Origin: Pedobacter schmidteae
Lineage (GTDB): Bacteria; Bacteroidota; Bacteroidia; Sphingobacteriales; Sphingobacteriaceae
Assembly: GCF_900564155.1 (NCBI RefSeq)
Contig: NZ_LS999839.1
Span: forward strand, 4,709,097-4,773,096
Reading direction: 5' to 3'
DNA: 64,000 nt
The position numbers were made by a program, and so were the translations under genes. The notes under the pieces are model-generated. The model ran no database searches, had not been told where the DNA came from, and was given only the letters and a program-made list of their open reading frames with translations. Shown piece by piece: positions 7,164 to 15,092 of the stretch; within the stretch, counting starts at the first letter, position 1; the number at the start of each line of letters is the position of its first letter.

Positions 7164-7208
7164 ATCTAAAGTCTATGTACAAATTGAAAGGCTATAACGC
7201 CTGTATGT

Positions 7209-7240
7209 AAAAAGCCACCGCATTACTGTAGTGGCTTTTT
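7209..7240 (+). terminator. Rho-independent terminator after the HEPN-like operon
   Basis: AAAAAGCCAC (7209-7218) and GTGGCTTTTT (7231-7240) are perfect 10-bp arms around a 12-base loop. The T-run on the right arm suits the rightward operon ending at 7163, and the A-run on the left allows leftward termination too. Confidence 0.8.
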
Positions 7241-7285
7241 ACATTTTGGTTCTTTTCTTTCCCCCGCACATTACGGCCTGCGAAA
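7236..7285. repeat. Copy 1 of a dispersed ~50-65 bp element (partner at 36543-36590)
   Basis: The segment from the terminator tail through CCCCCGCACATTACGG and CTGCGAAAC closely matches 36543-36590, with a few substitutions and a short length difference. In both places it follows a CCAC/GTGG hairpin and lies just downstream of a leftward gene (AbiEii here, the M57 protease there). Confidence 0.6.
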
Positions 7286-7381
7286 CCCCACCGCCAAAAC
7301 CCTTCCCGCTGTTCTCGCTTTTAGCATTTACGGAATGGTATACCCCGGTTCCTGCAATTTAGGTAAGGCTACAGGACGCAC

Positions 7382-8086
7382 TTAACGGCTCATCCCTCGG
7401 CCACGGTCTTTACCAAGATCGTTTTTTGTTTCCTGCAATTTCCGGTATAATTCCCGGCTCTCTTGCAAGCTGGTGTATTCCTGAACAGCTTTTGAAATGC
7501 TCAATCTCACGTCCTGCCATTTCAACTTACCGTCCATCAGCAACACAGGGACATTAAAATCAATATCTTTTTGGTACAGCAATGATGATTTCGCAATATT
7601 AGGGTCAACATTTGGATATTTGCTGCAATAGTAGTGCATGATCATGTCTAATGACATTTCTTTTAGCAGGTAATGTATATCTATAAAATCTTTAATTCTT
7701 TGTCCGCTGTTGACAATCGCATTTATTTTCATAGCAGAAATATCCGCATTGGACATGATCCTGATCCCCTCAATAGTTTCAATTGGCTTTATAGACGGAT
7801 ACCTGTGTGAAATAAAATCAAAATCTACCTCACCGATACTACCGCTTACATAATTGCTTTTATGGCGTTTTACATTGGCATCATAAGTCTGCTGAAGGTG
7901 CAGGGCTAGTTTGTCCCCGTCAAAGTCCGAGGAATTGAACAGATCGATATCTATGGATTGCCTGTGGCCGATCCTTAAAGACAATGCGGTGCCACCTACG
8001 AGGTAAAATGAATTAAGATGCTGATCCTGCATCAGCTTTTGGATTAAATCCAGTGTCCCTGGTTTAACTGTTTCTTTGTATAACAT
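7382..8086 (-). CDS. abiEii: Nucleotidyltransferase toxin, AbiEii/AbiGii family
   Basis: This 234-residue protein is the toxin of an AbiE-type system. The nucleotidyltransferase core is clear at residues about 28-50: LVGGTALSLRIGHRQSIDID, giving the GG(x)T and DID metal-binding signature, with a third acidic site in GEVDFDFIS near residue 90. AbiEii proteins transfer nucleotides to RNA (tRNA in studied relatives) and stop growth, often giving phage resistance or stabilising mobile elements. The start lies inside the upstream gene (43-bp overlap), a strong sign of translational coupling. It is placed between the HEPN-like operon and the integrase in the mobile element. Confidence 0.88.
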   Translation of the reverse strand: MLYKETVKPGTLDLIQKLMQDQHLNSFYLVGGTALSLRIGHRQSIDIDLFNSSDFDGDKLALHLQQTYDANVKRHKSNYVSGSIGEVDFDFISHRYPSIKPIETIEGIRIMSNADISAMKINAIVNSGQRIKDFIDIHYLLKEMSLDMIMHYYCSKYPNVDPNIAKSSLLYQKDIDFNVPVLLMDGKLKWQDVRLSISKAVQEYTSLQESRELYRKLQETKNDLGKDRGRGMSR

Positions 8087-8547
8087 TTGAGCTTTTCTTT
8101 GCTCAACTGGAAATACTTACAAACGGCATCCATAGTCATGTCAGATAGATAGGTGATGTCATTTTTAAGGGCTTCAATTACATTTTCCCTTCCGTAAAAC
8201 CTGATCATTTCTTCCCATTCCGATGGGCTGCCTTTATCAAGAACCCTTTCTATTATAGTCTTATAACTTCTGTTCCAATCCAGTTTATCGTAATCAAAAT
8301 CCCAGAACAATACCTTTGGCAAATCCGGTCTTTTGACCTGATGGATCAGTGGTTGCCGCTCAATTTTGATCTCGTCATTTTCAAACGGGATTTTCTTTTT
8401 AGATAGATAGTTATTTAAAGTATGATAATTATAAACCGGGTAGCTGTCACAAAATCCTTTAAGACTTGAAAAAACATCAATCTCTGTTCCGCCAAATCTT
8501 TTCCAGTGTACTACAACTACCCGTTTATTAATCTCTTTTATCATCAT
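8044..8547 (-). CDS. AbiEii partner / probable antitoxin (DUF6922-like)
   Basis: This 167-residue protein precedes and overlaps the AbiEii gene, the usual position of the antitoxin. The C-terminal half (about residues 75-155) has the pattern LPKVLFWDFDYDKLDWNRSY with SEWEEMIRFYGRENVIEAL, which I recognise as DUF6922, commonly found next to AbiEii in Bacteroidota. The N-terminal half has a winged-helix feel (FSSLKGFCDSYPVYNYHTLN), fitting a DNA-binding autorepressor. It differs from classical AbiEi. A 16-bp perfect palindrome lies 32 bp upstream of its ATG and may be its operator. The antitoxin role is inferred from gene order. Confidence 0.72.
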   Translation of the reverse strand: MMIKEINKRVVVVHWKRFGGTEIDVFSSLKGFCDSYPVYNYHTLNNYLSKKKIPFENDEIKIERQPLIHQVKRPDLPKVLFWDFDYDKLDWNRSYKTIIERVLDKGSPSEWEEMIRFYGRENVIEALKNDITYLSDMTMDAVCKYFQLSKEKLKCYTKKQLNQGHWI

Positions 8548-8578
8548 ACGAATTTAACCATAAAAGAAAGAAATGCCT

Positions 8579-8594
8579 AATATTTATAAATATT
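8579..8594 (-). promoter_or_regulatory. Perfect 16-bp palindrome in the AbiE promoter region
   Basis: AATATTTATAAATATT is its own reverse complement. It sits 32-47 bp before the antitoxin-like ATG at 8547, just downstream of a TTGACAAA-like stretch on the minus strand. This is a plausible autoregulatory operator; AT-rich palindromes also occur by chance. Confidence 0.4.
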
Positions 8595-8648
8595 TGTCAA
8601 TTGAAGGTGAGTATTTGGGTTAATTGTTGTTTCAGAATTGACAGCCAT

Positions 8649-9953
8649 TTATATTGCCTGTTGGTATTTCTCCCTTAAAAGGGCAACATCTGCGCTTATT
8701 TTGGTTTCTGTAACTTCACCTGCTCGGGCGTGTTGGTTAACAAATTTCTGCATCAGTGGTGCCATATCCTCACTTACTTTGTTGTCCAGCACCTTAGCGT
8801 ATAATTGTGTAGTCCGTATATTGGTATGCCCAAGCATTTTAGATACGCTTTCAATAGGTACACCATTAGTTAGAGTTACGGTAGTACCGAATGTCCGTTT
8901 TGCGATCCGGTTGCCTAAGGTCTTGTTTACCCCCGAAAGCGCTGCAATTTCTACCAGATATTCATTCATCTTTTGGTTGCTGGAAACAGGTAAAGCCCGG
9001 TCGTTGCTTATACAGGCAGGATGACTTCTATATTTATCAAGAATGCTTGCTGCTATTGGCAATAAAGGTATTGCTACCCTGGTATCTGTTTTCTTTCTGT
9101 AGGTAAATATCCAGCGTTCCCCATCCACTCCGATACCGATGTCTGATAGTTTAAGCTTTTGAACGTCTGCATAAGAAAGTCCGGTATAACAGCTAAACAG
9201 GAAAAAATCACGCACCTGCGACAACCTTGCGGTAGTAAATTGCTTTTCGGTGATCTTACACAGTTCATCTGCGGTCAAGTATTCCCGATGTACAGGTTTG
9301 GATTTTAAGATATGCCCGAAGAACGGATCAGTACTGATCCATTTATATTTCCGGCAGATGGTAACTATTTTTTTGAGGTTTTTAAGGTGTTTATTTGCGG
9401 TATTGGTATCGTTCTCTTTAGTGGTATGCAAATAGAAGTCGAAACCATCTATAAATTCATGGTCTATACACCTTACTTCTAAATCATCTTTGCGGTATTG
9501 ATGGGCAAGGTAATCTTTAACATGCCTTACCAGTACTTCAAACCTTTTTAGTGTTCCTTCAGCATATTCGTTTTTATCCACTAATGTTTTCATTTTTTCA
9601 TTGTGGATTTTAATAGCTTCCAGTATCGTATGTGATTTTTCTTCTTTGCCTAAGTATTTGCATTTAACGCTATCAGCAGTTACTTTAATCCCTTCAACAC
9701 TAAGCAGGGTATGCGCTGCGTAAACTTTGGCCTTTATGTTTTCCAGATAGGCATTCAGGGTTTTAACATCTTCTTTCGTTCCGATAACTTTCCCGGCCTT
9801 TGCGTTCCACTTTTCAGGTTCGCAAGTTCTGCTAGTAGACATTTCCGAACGGATGCCGTCTACTGTAATTCTTAAAAAGATGAAATAAACATCGCCTTTT
9901 TTGTAGTTCTTTGGTCTTTTCAAAAAGAAAAGCACGCTAAAATTAGTCTTCAT
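8649..9953 (-). CDS. int: Tyrosine recombinase / integrase of the mobilizable element
   Basis: The protein has an arm-type DNA-binding domain (residues about 5-85, with FLKRPKNYKKGDVYFIFLRI), a SAM-like core-binding domain (about 100-200), and the catalytic domain. The box around FSCYTGLSYADVQKL has Ser where lambda integrase has the first Arg, as in IntDOT-type enzymes. The nucleophile region SKMLGHTNIRTTQLYAKV is intact, with Tyr near the C-terminus. The second box reads NRIAKRTFGTT, where relatives have HxxRKTFATT, so its His and Arg appear replaced. I chose ATG at 9953, since MKTNFSVLFFLK is the typical family start; an ATG at 9977 adds eight residues. It lies 248 bp from tRNA-Lys, a common integration setting. 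Confidence 0.9.
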   Translation of the reverse strand: MKTNFSVLFFLKRPKNYKKGDVYFIFLRITVDGIRSEMSTSRTCEPEKWNAKAGKVIGTKEDVKTLNAYLENIKAKVYAAHTLLSVEGIKVTADSVKCKYLGKEEKSHTILEAIKIHNEKMKTLVDKNEYAEGTLKRFEVLVRHVKDYLAHQYRKDDLEVRCIDHEFIDGFDFYLHTTKENDTNTANKHLKNLKKIVTICRKYKWISTDPFFGHILKSKPVHREYLTADELCKITEKQFTTARLSQVRDFFLFSCYTGLSYADVQKLKLSDIGIGVDGERWIFTYRKKTDTRVAIPLLPIAASILDKYRSHPACISNDRALPVSSNQKMNEYLVEIAALSGVNKTLGNRIAKRTFGTTVTLTNGVPIESVSKMLGHTNIRTTQLYAKVLDNKVSEDMAPLMQKFVNQHARAGEVTETKISADVALLREKYQQAI

Positions 9954-10144
9954 AATGATAACATTAAGGTTAAACAAAATTAGCTTTGCAGTTCTATGTA
10001 CACAAGATATTCAATTATTGAACTAGCTTAATATCAGATTGTTAATTCAATTTAGGGGAGTTTGATAAGATAAAGAACAACGCCCCGAATGACGCCCATT
10101 TTATATGCGATGTATTGCATATTTTGATATATCCACCAAAAACA
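9954..10144. other. Integrase-to-tRNA intergenic region, possible attachment site
   Basis: This stretch should contain the integrase promoter and perhaps one element end. The most visible feature is a dyad ATATGC (10103-10108)/GCATAT (10117-10122). I could not find a matching direct repeat in the left part of the window, so the attachment core remains unassigned. Confidence 0.3.
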
Positions 10145-10177
10145 AAAGCCTTGCAATCATTTGATTTGCAAGGCTTT
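10145..10177 (-). terminator. Terminator of the tRNA-Lys gene
   Basis: AAAGCCTTGCAA (10145-10156) and TTGCAAGGCTTT (10166-10177) form a perfect 12-bp stem. Read leftward it is followed by a T-rich tract. It lies 25 bp downstream of the tRNA 3' end. Confidence 0.8.
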
Positions 10178-10201
10178 AAGTCTTTTTGATACTGTTGTTT
10201 G

Positions 10202-10274
10202 TGATCCCGCTGGGATTCGAACCCAGGACCACTACATTAAAAGTGTAATGCTCTACCAGCTGAGCTACGGAATC
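10202..10274 (-). tRNA. tRNA-Lys (anticodon TTT), copy 1
   Basis: The 73-base minus-strand sequence folds into a full cloverleaf. The acceptor arms GATTCCG/CGGGATC form seven pairs (one G-T) with discriminator A. The D arm is GCTC/GAGC, the anticodon arm TTACA-CTTTTAA-TGTAG has anticodon TTT, and the T arm is CTGGG-TTCGAAT-CCCAG. CCA is not encoded. It is identical over all 73 bases to the copy at 39471-39543. A TACCTTTG promoter-like box lies upstream at 10296-10303. Confidence 0.96.
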
Positions 10275-10295
10275 ATTCCCTTTCTTAAAGGAATG

Positions 10296-10303
10296 CAAAG
10301 GTA
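10296..10303 (-). promoter_or_regulatory. -7 promoter box of tRNA-Lys copy 1
   Basis: TACCTTTG on the minus strand matches the TAnnTTTG consensus and lies 22 bp before the tRNA 5' end. No TTTG -33 box is evident at the usual spacing. Confidence 0.5.
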
Positions 10304-10413
10304 TTAATTTTATACAAATTTCATAGCTTAACAGAGGTTTAATTTCATTTTAACATGCTTATCTAATTTAAGCCACTGATTTATAATCAATAAAAAAAGC
10401 CATCTTCATAAAA

Positions 10414-10734
10414 TTATACACTTTCTTTCGATGTCTCGATAGTTTTTTCCAAAGCATTGGCTAATACATCTCTATATTTAATGAAATTGCTTTGACGCAT
10501 TTCCTCATTTTCTGATTCCTTAAGGGATCTTTTAGCTTCCTTCACCTCCTGCAGTTCATTTTCATAAAGCCCCATAAATGTATCAGGATTTTTATTTTTC
10601 AATATTCTCACTGTATGTGAATATTGTTCGTAAATATCTGTTATAACAGCAGAACTTTTATCACCATAAACCGTTAAAGCAGCCACTTTTGCCGAAAGCT
10701 TTTCAAGCTTTCCTCTTTCTTTTGCGTAACCCAT
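10414..10734 (-). CDS. Small hypothetical helical protein
   Basis: This 106-residue highly charged protein has no signal peptide or membrane segment. Almost the whole length is predicted helix from composition (ERGKLEKLSAKVAAL, ELQEVKEAKRSLKESENEEM), consistent with a coiled coil. It ends about 140 bp upstream of the tRNA-Lys gene, on the same strand, and is 47 bp downstream of the ECF sigma gene, so it could be read from the same transcript. I do not recognise a family or a function. Confidence 0.55.
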   Translation of the reverse strand: MGYAKERGKLEKLSAKVAALTVYGDKSSAVITDIYEQYSHTVRILKNKNPDTFMGLYENELQEVKEAKRSLKESENEEMRQSNFIKYRDVLANALEKTIETSKESV

Positions 10735-10781
10735 ATTCAGGCAAATATACTGCTTTCTCCACTATGCCTAAAACAGAATTT

Positions 10782-12020
10782 TCAAGCGCTTTGCTTCAAC
10801 CGTTTAATATGTTTTTGCATCATAGCTTTGTCTGTAGTCGACCTGGCCAACTTTAGTGCTGTTTCAAAATGCGTGCGTGCAATGTTATTGTCGATATCTG
10901 TATACAGATAACCAAGTAGCGAATAATAAAAGTGATAATCTTTAAGATTAAGCTTTTCGGCCTCTATAATAGCTTCCGCTTTCCCTCTGGCTTTGGAAAG
11001 CGCAAAAGTGCGATTTAAAGCTGCAATGACCGAGTATTGAAACATTAACAATTGATTATAAAGTTGCAGGATATGCTCCCATTTATCAGCAGTATCTTCC
11101 TTTTGGGTATGCCAATAAGCAATTCCTGCTTCTAAATGATACTTACTGATCTCCACTCCTGTCGAAGCCTTATTTAAATAATTGGTTCCGGCAGCAATCA
11201 GGTCCTTGTCCCATAAGCTGTCATCCTGATCATCATATAAAACCTGCTCACCAGCAATATTTATACGGGCTTCAAACCGCGAAGCATGAAAACACATCAG
11301 GGCCAGCAGTGCAATAACAGTGGGGCAACTGGTCATTACATTATCCATCAGCAACCTATTCAAGCGCATCGCTTCTGCACACACCTCTTTACGCAAGCTA
11401 CTATACTGAGATGTAGAATAGTAACCTTCAGAAAACATCAAATACAATGTCTTTAATACATTGTCCAACCGCTCGTTAAGATCTTTTACCGAAGGTTGTT
11501 CAATTTTAATATTTGCTTCTCTCAGCTTTTCCTTGGCGCGACTGATTCTTTTGTACACCACTTCCTTATTGGTCAGGAAAGCATCGGCTATTTCATCAAA
11601 ACCGAATCCACACAATAAATTTAAGGCAAGTGCAACTTGTGCATCACCTGGTATCACAGGATTACAGACCGTAAAAATCATAGCTAGCTGACTGTCGGCA
11701 ATGTTCTTTTTTGATAGGTCCAGATCCAGTTCCTCCAACTTTTCTGTCCGGTATATAAGTTCAGGTGTCAGCTTTTGCCTAAAAACAGCATTGTGCTTTA
11801 AGTAGTTTCTGGTCTTATTTTTGGCCACAGTATATAACCAGGCAACCGGATTTTCGGGTATACCTTTCAAACTCCAGGTCTCTGTAGCTGTTAAAAAAGT
11901 ATCGCTCACCAAATCCTCAGCAACTTCAATATGCTCAATACCAAATAGCGAACAGAGTACCGCAACAATCTTCTGGTACTCTGTTCTAAATAAATTAGGC
12001 AATAATCCGCTTTCGGCCAT
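10782..12020 (-). CDS. RNA polymerase sigma factor, ECF42-type (with DUF6596 extension)
   Basis: This 412-residue protein is far longer than a plain ECF sigma factor. Region 2 is at about residues 10-75 (DLVSDTFLTATETWSLKGIP, NPVAWLYTVAKNKTRNYLK), and region 4 at about 120-170 (ALNLLCGFGFDEIADAFLTN followed by KRISRAKEKLRE). The rest holds a DUF6596 segment and a TPR-like helical tail (LAIEIAYWHTQKE-like, YSLLGYLYTDIDNN). This architecture defines the ECF42 group, which typically sits next to DGPF/YCII genes, exactly as here (10-bp gap to the YCII gene upstream). No anti-sigma gene is seen; the C-terminal extension probably controls activity, as proposed for the group. Confidence 0.88.
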   Translation of the reverse strand: MAESGLLPNLFRTEYQKIVAVLCSLFGIEHIEVAEDLVSDTFLTATETWSLKGIPENPVAWLYTVAKNKTRNYLKHNAVFRQKLTPELIYRTEKLEELDLDLSKKNIADSQLAMIFTVCNPVIPGDAQVALALNLLCGFGFDEIADAFLTNKEVVYKRISRAKEKLREANIKIEQPSVKDLNERLDNVLKTLYLMFSEGYYSTSQYSSLRKEVCAEAMRLNRLLMDNVMTSCPTVIALLALMCFHASRFEARINIAGEQVLYDDQDDSLWDKDLIAAGTNYLNKASTGVEISKYHLEAGIAYWHTQKEDTADKWEHILQLYNQLLMFQYSVIAALNRTFALSKARGKAEAIIEAEKLNLKDYHFYYSLLGYLYTDIDNNIARTHFETALKLARSTTDKAMMQKHIKRLKQSA

Positions 12021-12029
12021 ACCGATTAT

Positions 12030-12380
12030 TTATTGCGGGTTAGGAACCGCCATGCGCACTTCAACCGTTGCTCCCCATTGTAAAATCGGGCAGCCCTTTG
12101 CAAACTCAACAGCCTCCTCATAATTTTCGGCTTTAATGATCAGCACACCTCCTATTGATTCTTTAATTTCGGCATATGGTCCATTAATTACCGCATTATC
12201 CTTTTTAACTACCCGGCCGTCAGTATCCCATCGTTGGGGTCTACTCACCAGTCTATTCTGTGCCGCAATTCCCCCAATCCAGTCTTGAAACGGTTTGATG
12301 GCCTGCTGCATTTGCTCTGGCGACGGACTTGCATCTTTGCTACTTAGATCTCTGTGTATAACTATTAAAAATTCGTTCAT
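12030..12380 (-). CDS. YCII/DGPF-domain protein
   Basis: This 116-residue protein belongs to the YCII-related (DGPF) family, small dimeric alpha/beta-barrel proteins of unclear biochemical role. The family-name motif appears as NGPYAEIKESIGG near residue 70, with the core strand GGVLIIKAENYEEAVEFAKG after it. Such genes are the standard neighbours and likely targets of ECF42 sigma factors. It lies 10 bp upstream of the sigma gene and 38 bp downstream of the AhpD-like gene, forming a three-gene operon. Whether it is enzymatic or a sensor is not known. Confidence 0.85.
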   Translation of the reverse strand: MNEFLIVIHRDLSSKDASPSPEQMQQAIKPFQDWIGGIAAQNRLVSRPQRWDTDGRVVKKDNAVINGPYAEIKESIGGVLIIKAENYEEAVEFAKGCPILQWGATVEVRMAVPNPQ

Positions 12381-12418
12381 GATTTTCTTTTTATAAAGGT
12401 GATATAATTTAATAACAA

Positions 12419-12871
12419 TTAACCGAATTGACCTACTTTATAAGTACCAATAGCATTCGGAAAGGCCAAATTAATACGGTTCCATGTGTTAATAGTTGTA
12501 ATGGCTAGTGTTAGATCTATCAATTCCTGATCAATAAATTGAGCTTTCACTATATCATAAACGCTATCAGGCACATGACACGCGGTAATAGCCTCGGCCC
12601 AGGCAAAAGCTGCCCGTTCACGGTCTGTGTAGTAGGGCGTTTCGGCCCATGTGCTTAATCCATACAAACGTTGTTCACTTTCTCCGGCTGCACGTGCATC
12701 TTTTGAGTGCATATCTAAGCAATACGCACAGCCGTTGATTTGTGATACACGAAAATAAACCAGCTCAAGCAGTGATTTTTCTACAGGACTTTTCTTTAGG
12801 TAAGTACCAATACCAAAAATAGTTTTCATTGCTTCCTGTCCTTTTTGATGAATGTTAATTCTCTGTTCCAT
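12419..12871 (-). CDS. Carboxymuconolactone decarboxylase / AhpD-like protein
   Basis: This 150-residue protein is a member of the CMD/AhpD-like fold family. The key motif is visible near residue 50: VSQINGCAYCLDMHSKDARA, giving the CxxC and a His three residues later that in AhpD form a peroxidase active site. It is the first gene of an operon with a YCII protein and an ECF42 sigma factor. A function in peroxide or organic hydroperoxide defence under ECF42 control is a reasonable inference. The true decarboxylase activity is unlikely, since the annotation name comes from a distant homologue. Confidence 0.87.
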   Translation of the reverse strand: MEQRINIHQKGQEAMKTIFGIGTYLKKSPVEKSLLELVYFRVSQINGCAYCLDMHSKDARAAGESEQRLYGLSTWAETPYYTDRERAAFAWAEAITACHVPDSVYDIVKAQFIDQELIDLTLAITTINTWNRINLAFPNAIGTYKVGQFG

Positions 12872-13027
12872 GTTTTTATCTTTTATTTTTAAAACCTAAT
12901 AACAACCGAACTTTCCGCATTGGACAAAATTGTAAAAATATTTTTCTCATGTAACATCTATCGGAAATTTTGATCTATCCATCAACGTGTTAACAGTTCT
13001 TCATCAAATACGATCTAACTATTGCAA

Positions 13028-13777
13028 ATGATATTAATACCCGAAAACATGATCACATTAGTAGTCGGAGCAAGCGGTAAAACCGGAAAACAGTTGGTAG
13101 ATCAATTGTTAATAGCGGGCCAGCATGTAAAGGTCATAGTTCGATTAACCAGCAATATTCCTGAACGGTGGGAAAACAACCAAAAGGTAACAGTGATCAG
13201 AGTAAGCAGCCTATCAAACATCACTGTTAGTGAAATGACAATGTACCTCAAAGACTGTCATGCAGTAGCATCTTGCTTAGGACATAGCCTAAGCTTTAAG
13301 GGGATTTATGGCGCTCCCCGACAGCTCGTTACGGATACTGTTCAATCGCTTTGCCAGGCAATTCTCCATAATGCACCCGAAAAACCGCTCAGGTTTGTAT
13401 TGATGAATACTGCGGGAAATAGCAACCGGAACTTAAACGAGCCAATTTCTTTTGCACAAAAAATCCTGATCCATCTGTTTCGTTTACTGTTGCCACCACA
13501 CCTTGACAATGAAAATGCTGCAGACTATCTACGGTCAAAAATAGGCAAAACAAACATTGCAATTGAATGGGTTGTGGTCCGCCCGGATAGTTTAACCGAC
13601 ACAGAAATCATTACGGGATACCACTCTCACGCGTCGCCTACCCGAAGTGCACTATTTGATCCCGGACAAACAAGCCGTATCAATGTAGCACATTTTATGT
13701 GTCAGCTTATCGTTGATGAAGCGGTATGGAATAAATGGAAAGGACAAATGCCGGTAATTTACAATTCGCCAAACTAG
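13028..13777 (+). CDS. NAD(P)-binding Rossmann-fold protein (NmrA/atypical SDR)
   Basis: The protein begins with a nucleotide-binding motif VVGASGKTGKQLVDQLLIAG (GxxGxxG form) just after its N-terminus, typical of atypical short-chain dehydrogenases such as NmrA-like or NAD(P)H-binding proteins. A later NTAGN segment and a CLGHSLSFKG segment fit the Rossmann fold; the catalytic YxxxK of classical SDRs is not seen, so it may be a redox sensor or a quinone-type reductase. ATG codons at 13028 and 13049 are both possible; the motif starts right after the second. It is divergent from the AhpD-like operon and convergent with the pentapeptide gene. Confidence 0.78.
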   Translation: MILIPENMITLVVGASGKTGKQLVDQLLIAGQHVKVIVRLTSNIPERWENNQKVTVIRVSSLSNITVSEMTMYLKDCHAVASCLGHSLSFKGIYGAPRQLVTDTVQSLCQAILHNAPEKPLRFVLMNTAGNSNRNLNEPISFAQKILIHLFRLLLPPHLDNENAADYLRSKIGKTNIAIEWVVVRPDSLTDTEIITGYHSHASPTRSALFDPGQTSRINVAHFMCQLIVDEAVWNKWKGQMPVIYNSPN

Positions 13778-13791
13778 CACCTCTTCTTTTA

Positions 13792-14799
13792 TCATGTTAA
13801 TAATGTGAGGCCACTCAAATCTGCTTTGGCAGTTTTCAGAAATCCGTAAGTCATAGGATCGGCTTTACAATCAACAAAACGAACTCTGATCTGTTTAAAT
13901 CTGTTATTTTTTAAAAAAGTGTTCTTAAGTGTTGCCTGCTCAAATTTCACCCAGTTAAACACACAGTTTTCAAAATGACAGTCTTCCAGCACACCGTCAA
14001 AAACGATATCTTCCAAGTGCATTCCAATAAAGGAAGTACCATTCCATATTGCATTTACAATGATATTATTTGCGAAACCTCCAGATTTAAACACTGTTCC
14101 GGTAAAATTGGCGCCAGAGAAATCGCAGCCATTCATATAGCTTTTCAAAAATTCAGCTGCGCTCCATGAACAGTCTTTAAAAATATTTTTATCTAAGTAA
14201 GTAGTTTGAAATTGGCTGTTACTCATATCAGAACCCGAAAAATCACAACCCTGGATATGGCTTTTTGAGAACTCAGCTGTATTGAGCGAGCAGTTCTTAA
14301 AAACATTGTTAGCTAAGTTGGAGGTTTTAAAATGGCTGCTACTGATATCGGATCCCGAGAAATCACAACGATCAACATTGTTGCTTTTTAGCATTAATCC
14401 CGACAAATCTGAATTACAAAACAAGCAGTTCTGTATATTGGAAGAACTAAATTTTTCTTGCAAATTTTTCAATCCTGAGAAATCGACGCCTTCCCAATTC
14501 CCGCTTGACATATCCCAAGCAGTTTTATTCTTTGGCTTTTCTAATGATATCCTTTCTGGTCGATTAACCACTAACGTATCGATTGCCTTTTCGGTAGTAG
14601 TCGAGTGGAATTTCCCAGAGAAATAGTTAAGGTCAACGCCTAAAATTTCGGCAAGCCGGTTAAAAGTAAGGATATCTGGAAACGACTCTCCACGCTCCCA
14701 TTTTCCAACCGCCTGTGGACTAATAAATAAACGCTCGGCAAGTTGTGCTTGAGAGATATTTATTTTCTTGCGGGCTGAGGCAATTTTGTTGCCAATCAT
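13792..14799 (-). CDS. XRE regulator fused to pentapeptide repeats
   Basis: The N-terminus carries a Cro/C1-type HTH (KKINISQAQLAERLFISPQA followed by VGKWERGESFPDILTFNRLA). From about residue 100 to the end runs a pentapeptide-repeat region with the A(D/N)LxF-like pattern, for example CDFSGSDMSNSQFQ and CDFSGANFTGTVF, predicted to form a right-handed quadrilateral beta-helix. DNA-like pentapeptide proteins include quinolone-protection (Qnr) proteins, but this fusion is more likely a regulator. I took ATG at 14799, since MIGNKIASARKK is the natural HTH start; ATG at 14811 adds four residues. It is divergent from the beta-lactamase gene (281-bp gap). Confidence 0.82.
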   Translation of the reverse strand: MIGNKIASARKKINISQAQLAERLFISPQAVGKWERGESFPDILTFNRLAEILGVDLNYFSGKFHSTTTEKAIDTLVVNRPERISLEKPKNKTAWDMSSGNWEGVDFSGLKNLQEKFSSSNIQNCLFCNSDLSGLMLKSNNVDRCDFSGSDISSSHFKTSNLANNVFKNCSLNTAEFSKSHIQGCDFSGSDMSNSQFQTTYLDKNIFKDCSWSAAEFLKSYMNGCDFSGANFTGTVFKSGGFANNIIVNAIWNGTSFIGMHLEDIVFDGVLEDCHFENCVFNWVKFEQATLKNTFLKNNRFKQIRVRFVDCKADPMTYGFLKTAKADLSGLTLLT

Positions 14800-15092
14800 C
14801 TTAGATTCCATAATTACAATCTTTTGTTTTTTCTACATTACAAAGATATTCTAACTCACCCCCAGAATCGATAACAATACAGCACCTATTAGTTGTATTG
14901 ATGCTATTTATTGTTGTTTTTCAACAACTAACAGTAGTATTTTTATATTTCGGTTAAAACAGCCCGCTGATTTGCCATCCAGATCCCATTTTTTTACACC
15001 ATGCAATTAGTTGTTCAATAGCCTTACATTTGCAAAAGCAAAACACAACAAACAGCAATAAATAAATTGCTTAACTTTTTATCAGCCGCCAT

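Noticed and set aside
1-10274. tRNA-Lys 3' end as the attachment site of the mobilizable element
   Set aside because: I searched the left part of the window for a copy of the tRNA 3' end and did not find one. Integrases of this type often use other targets, so the boundaries are left open.
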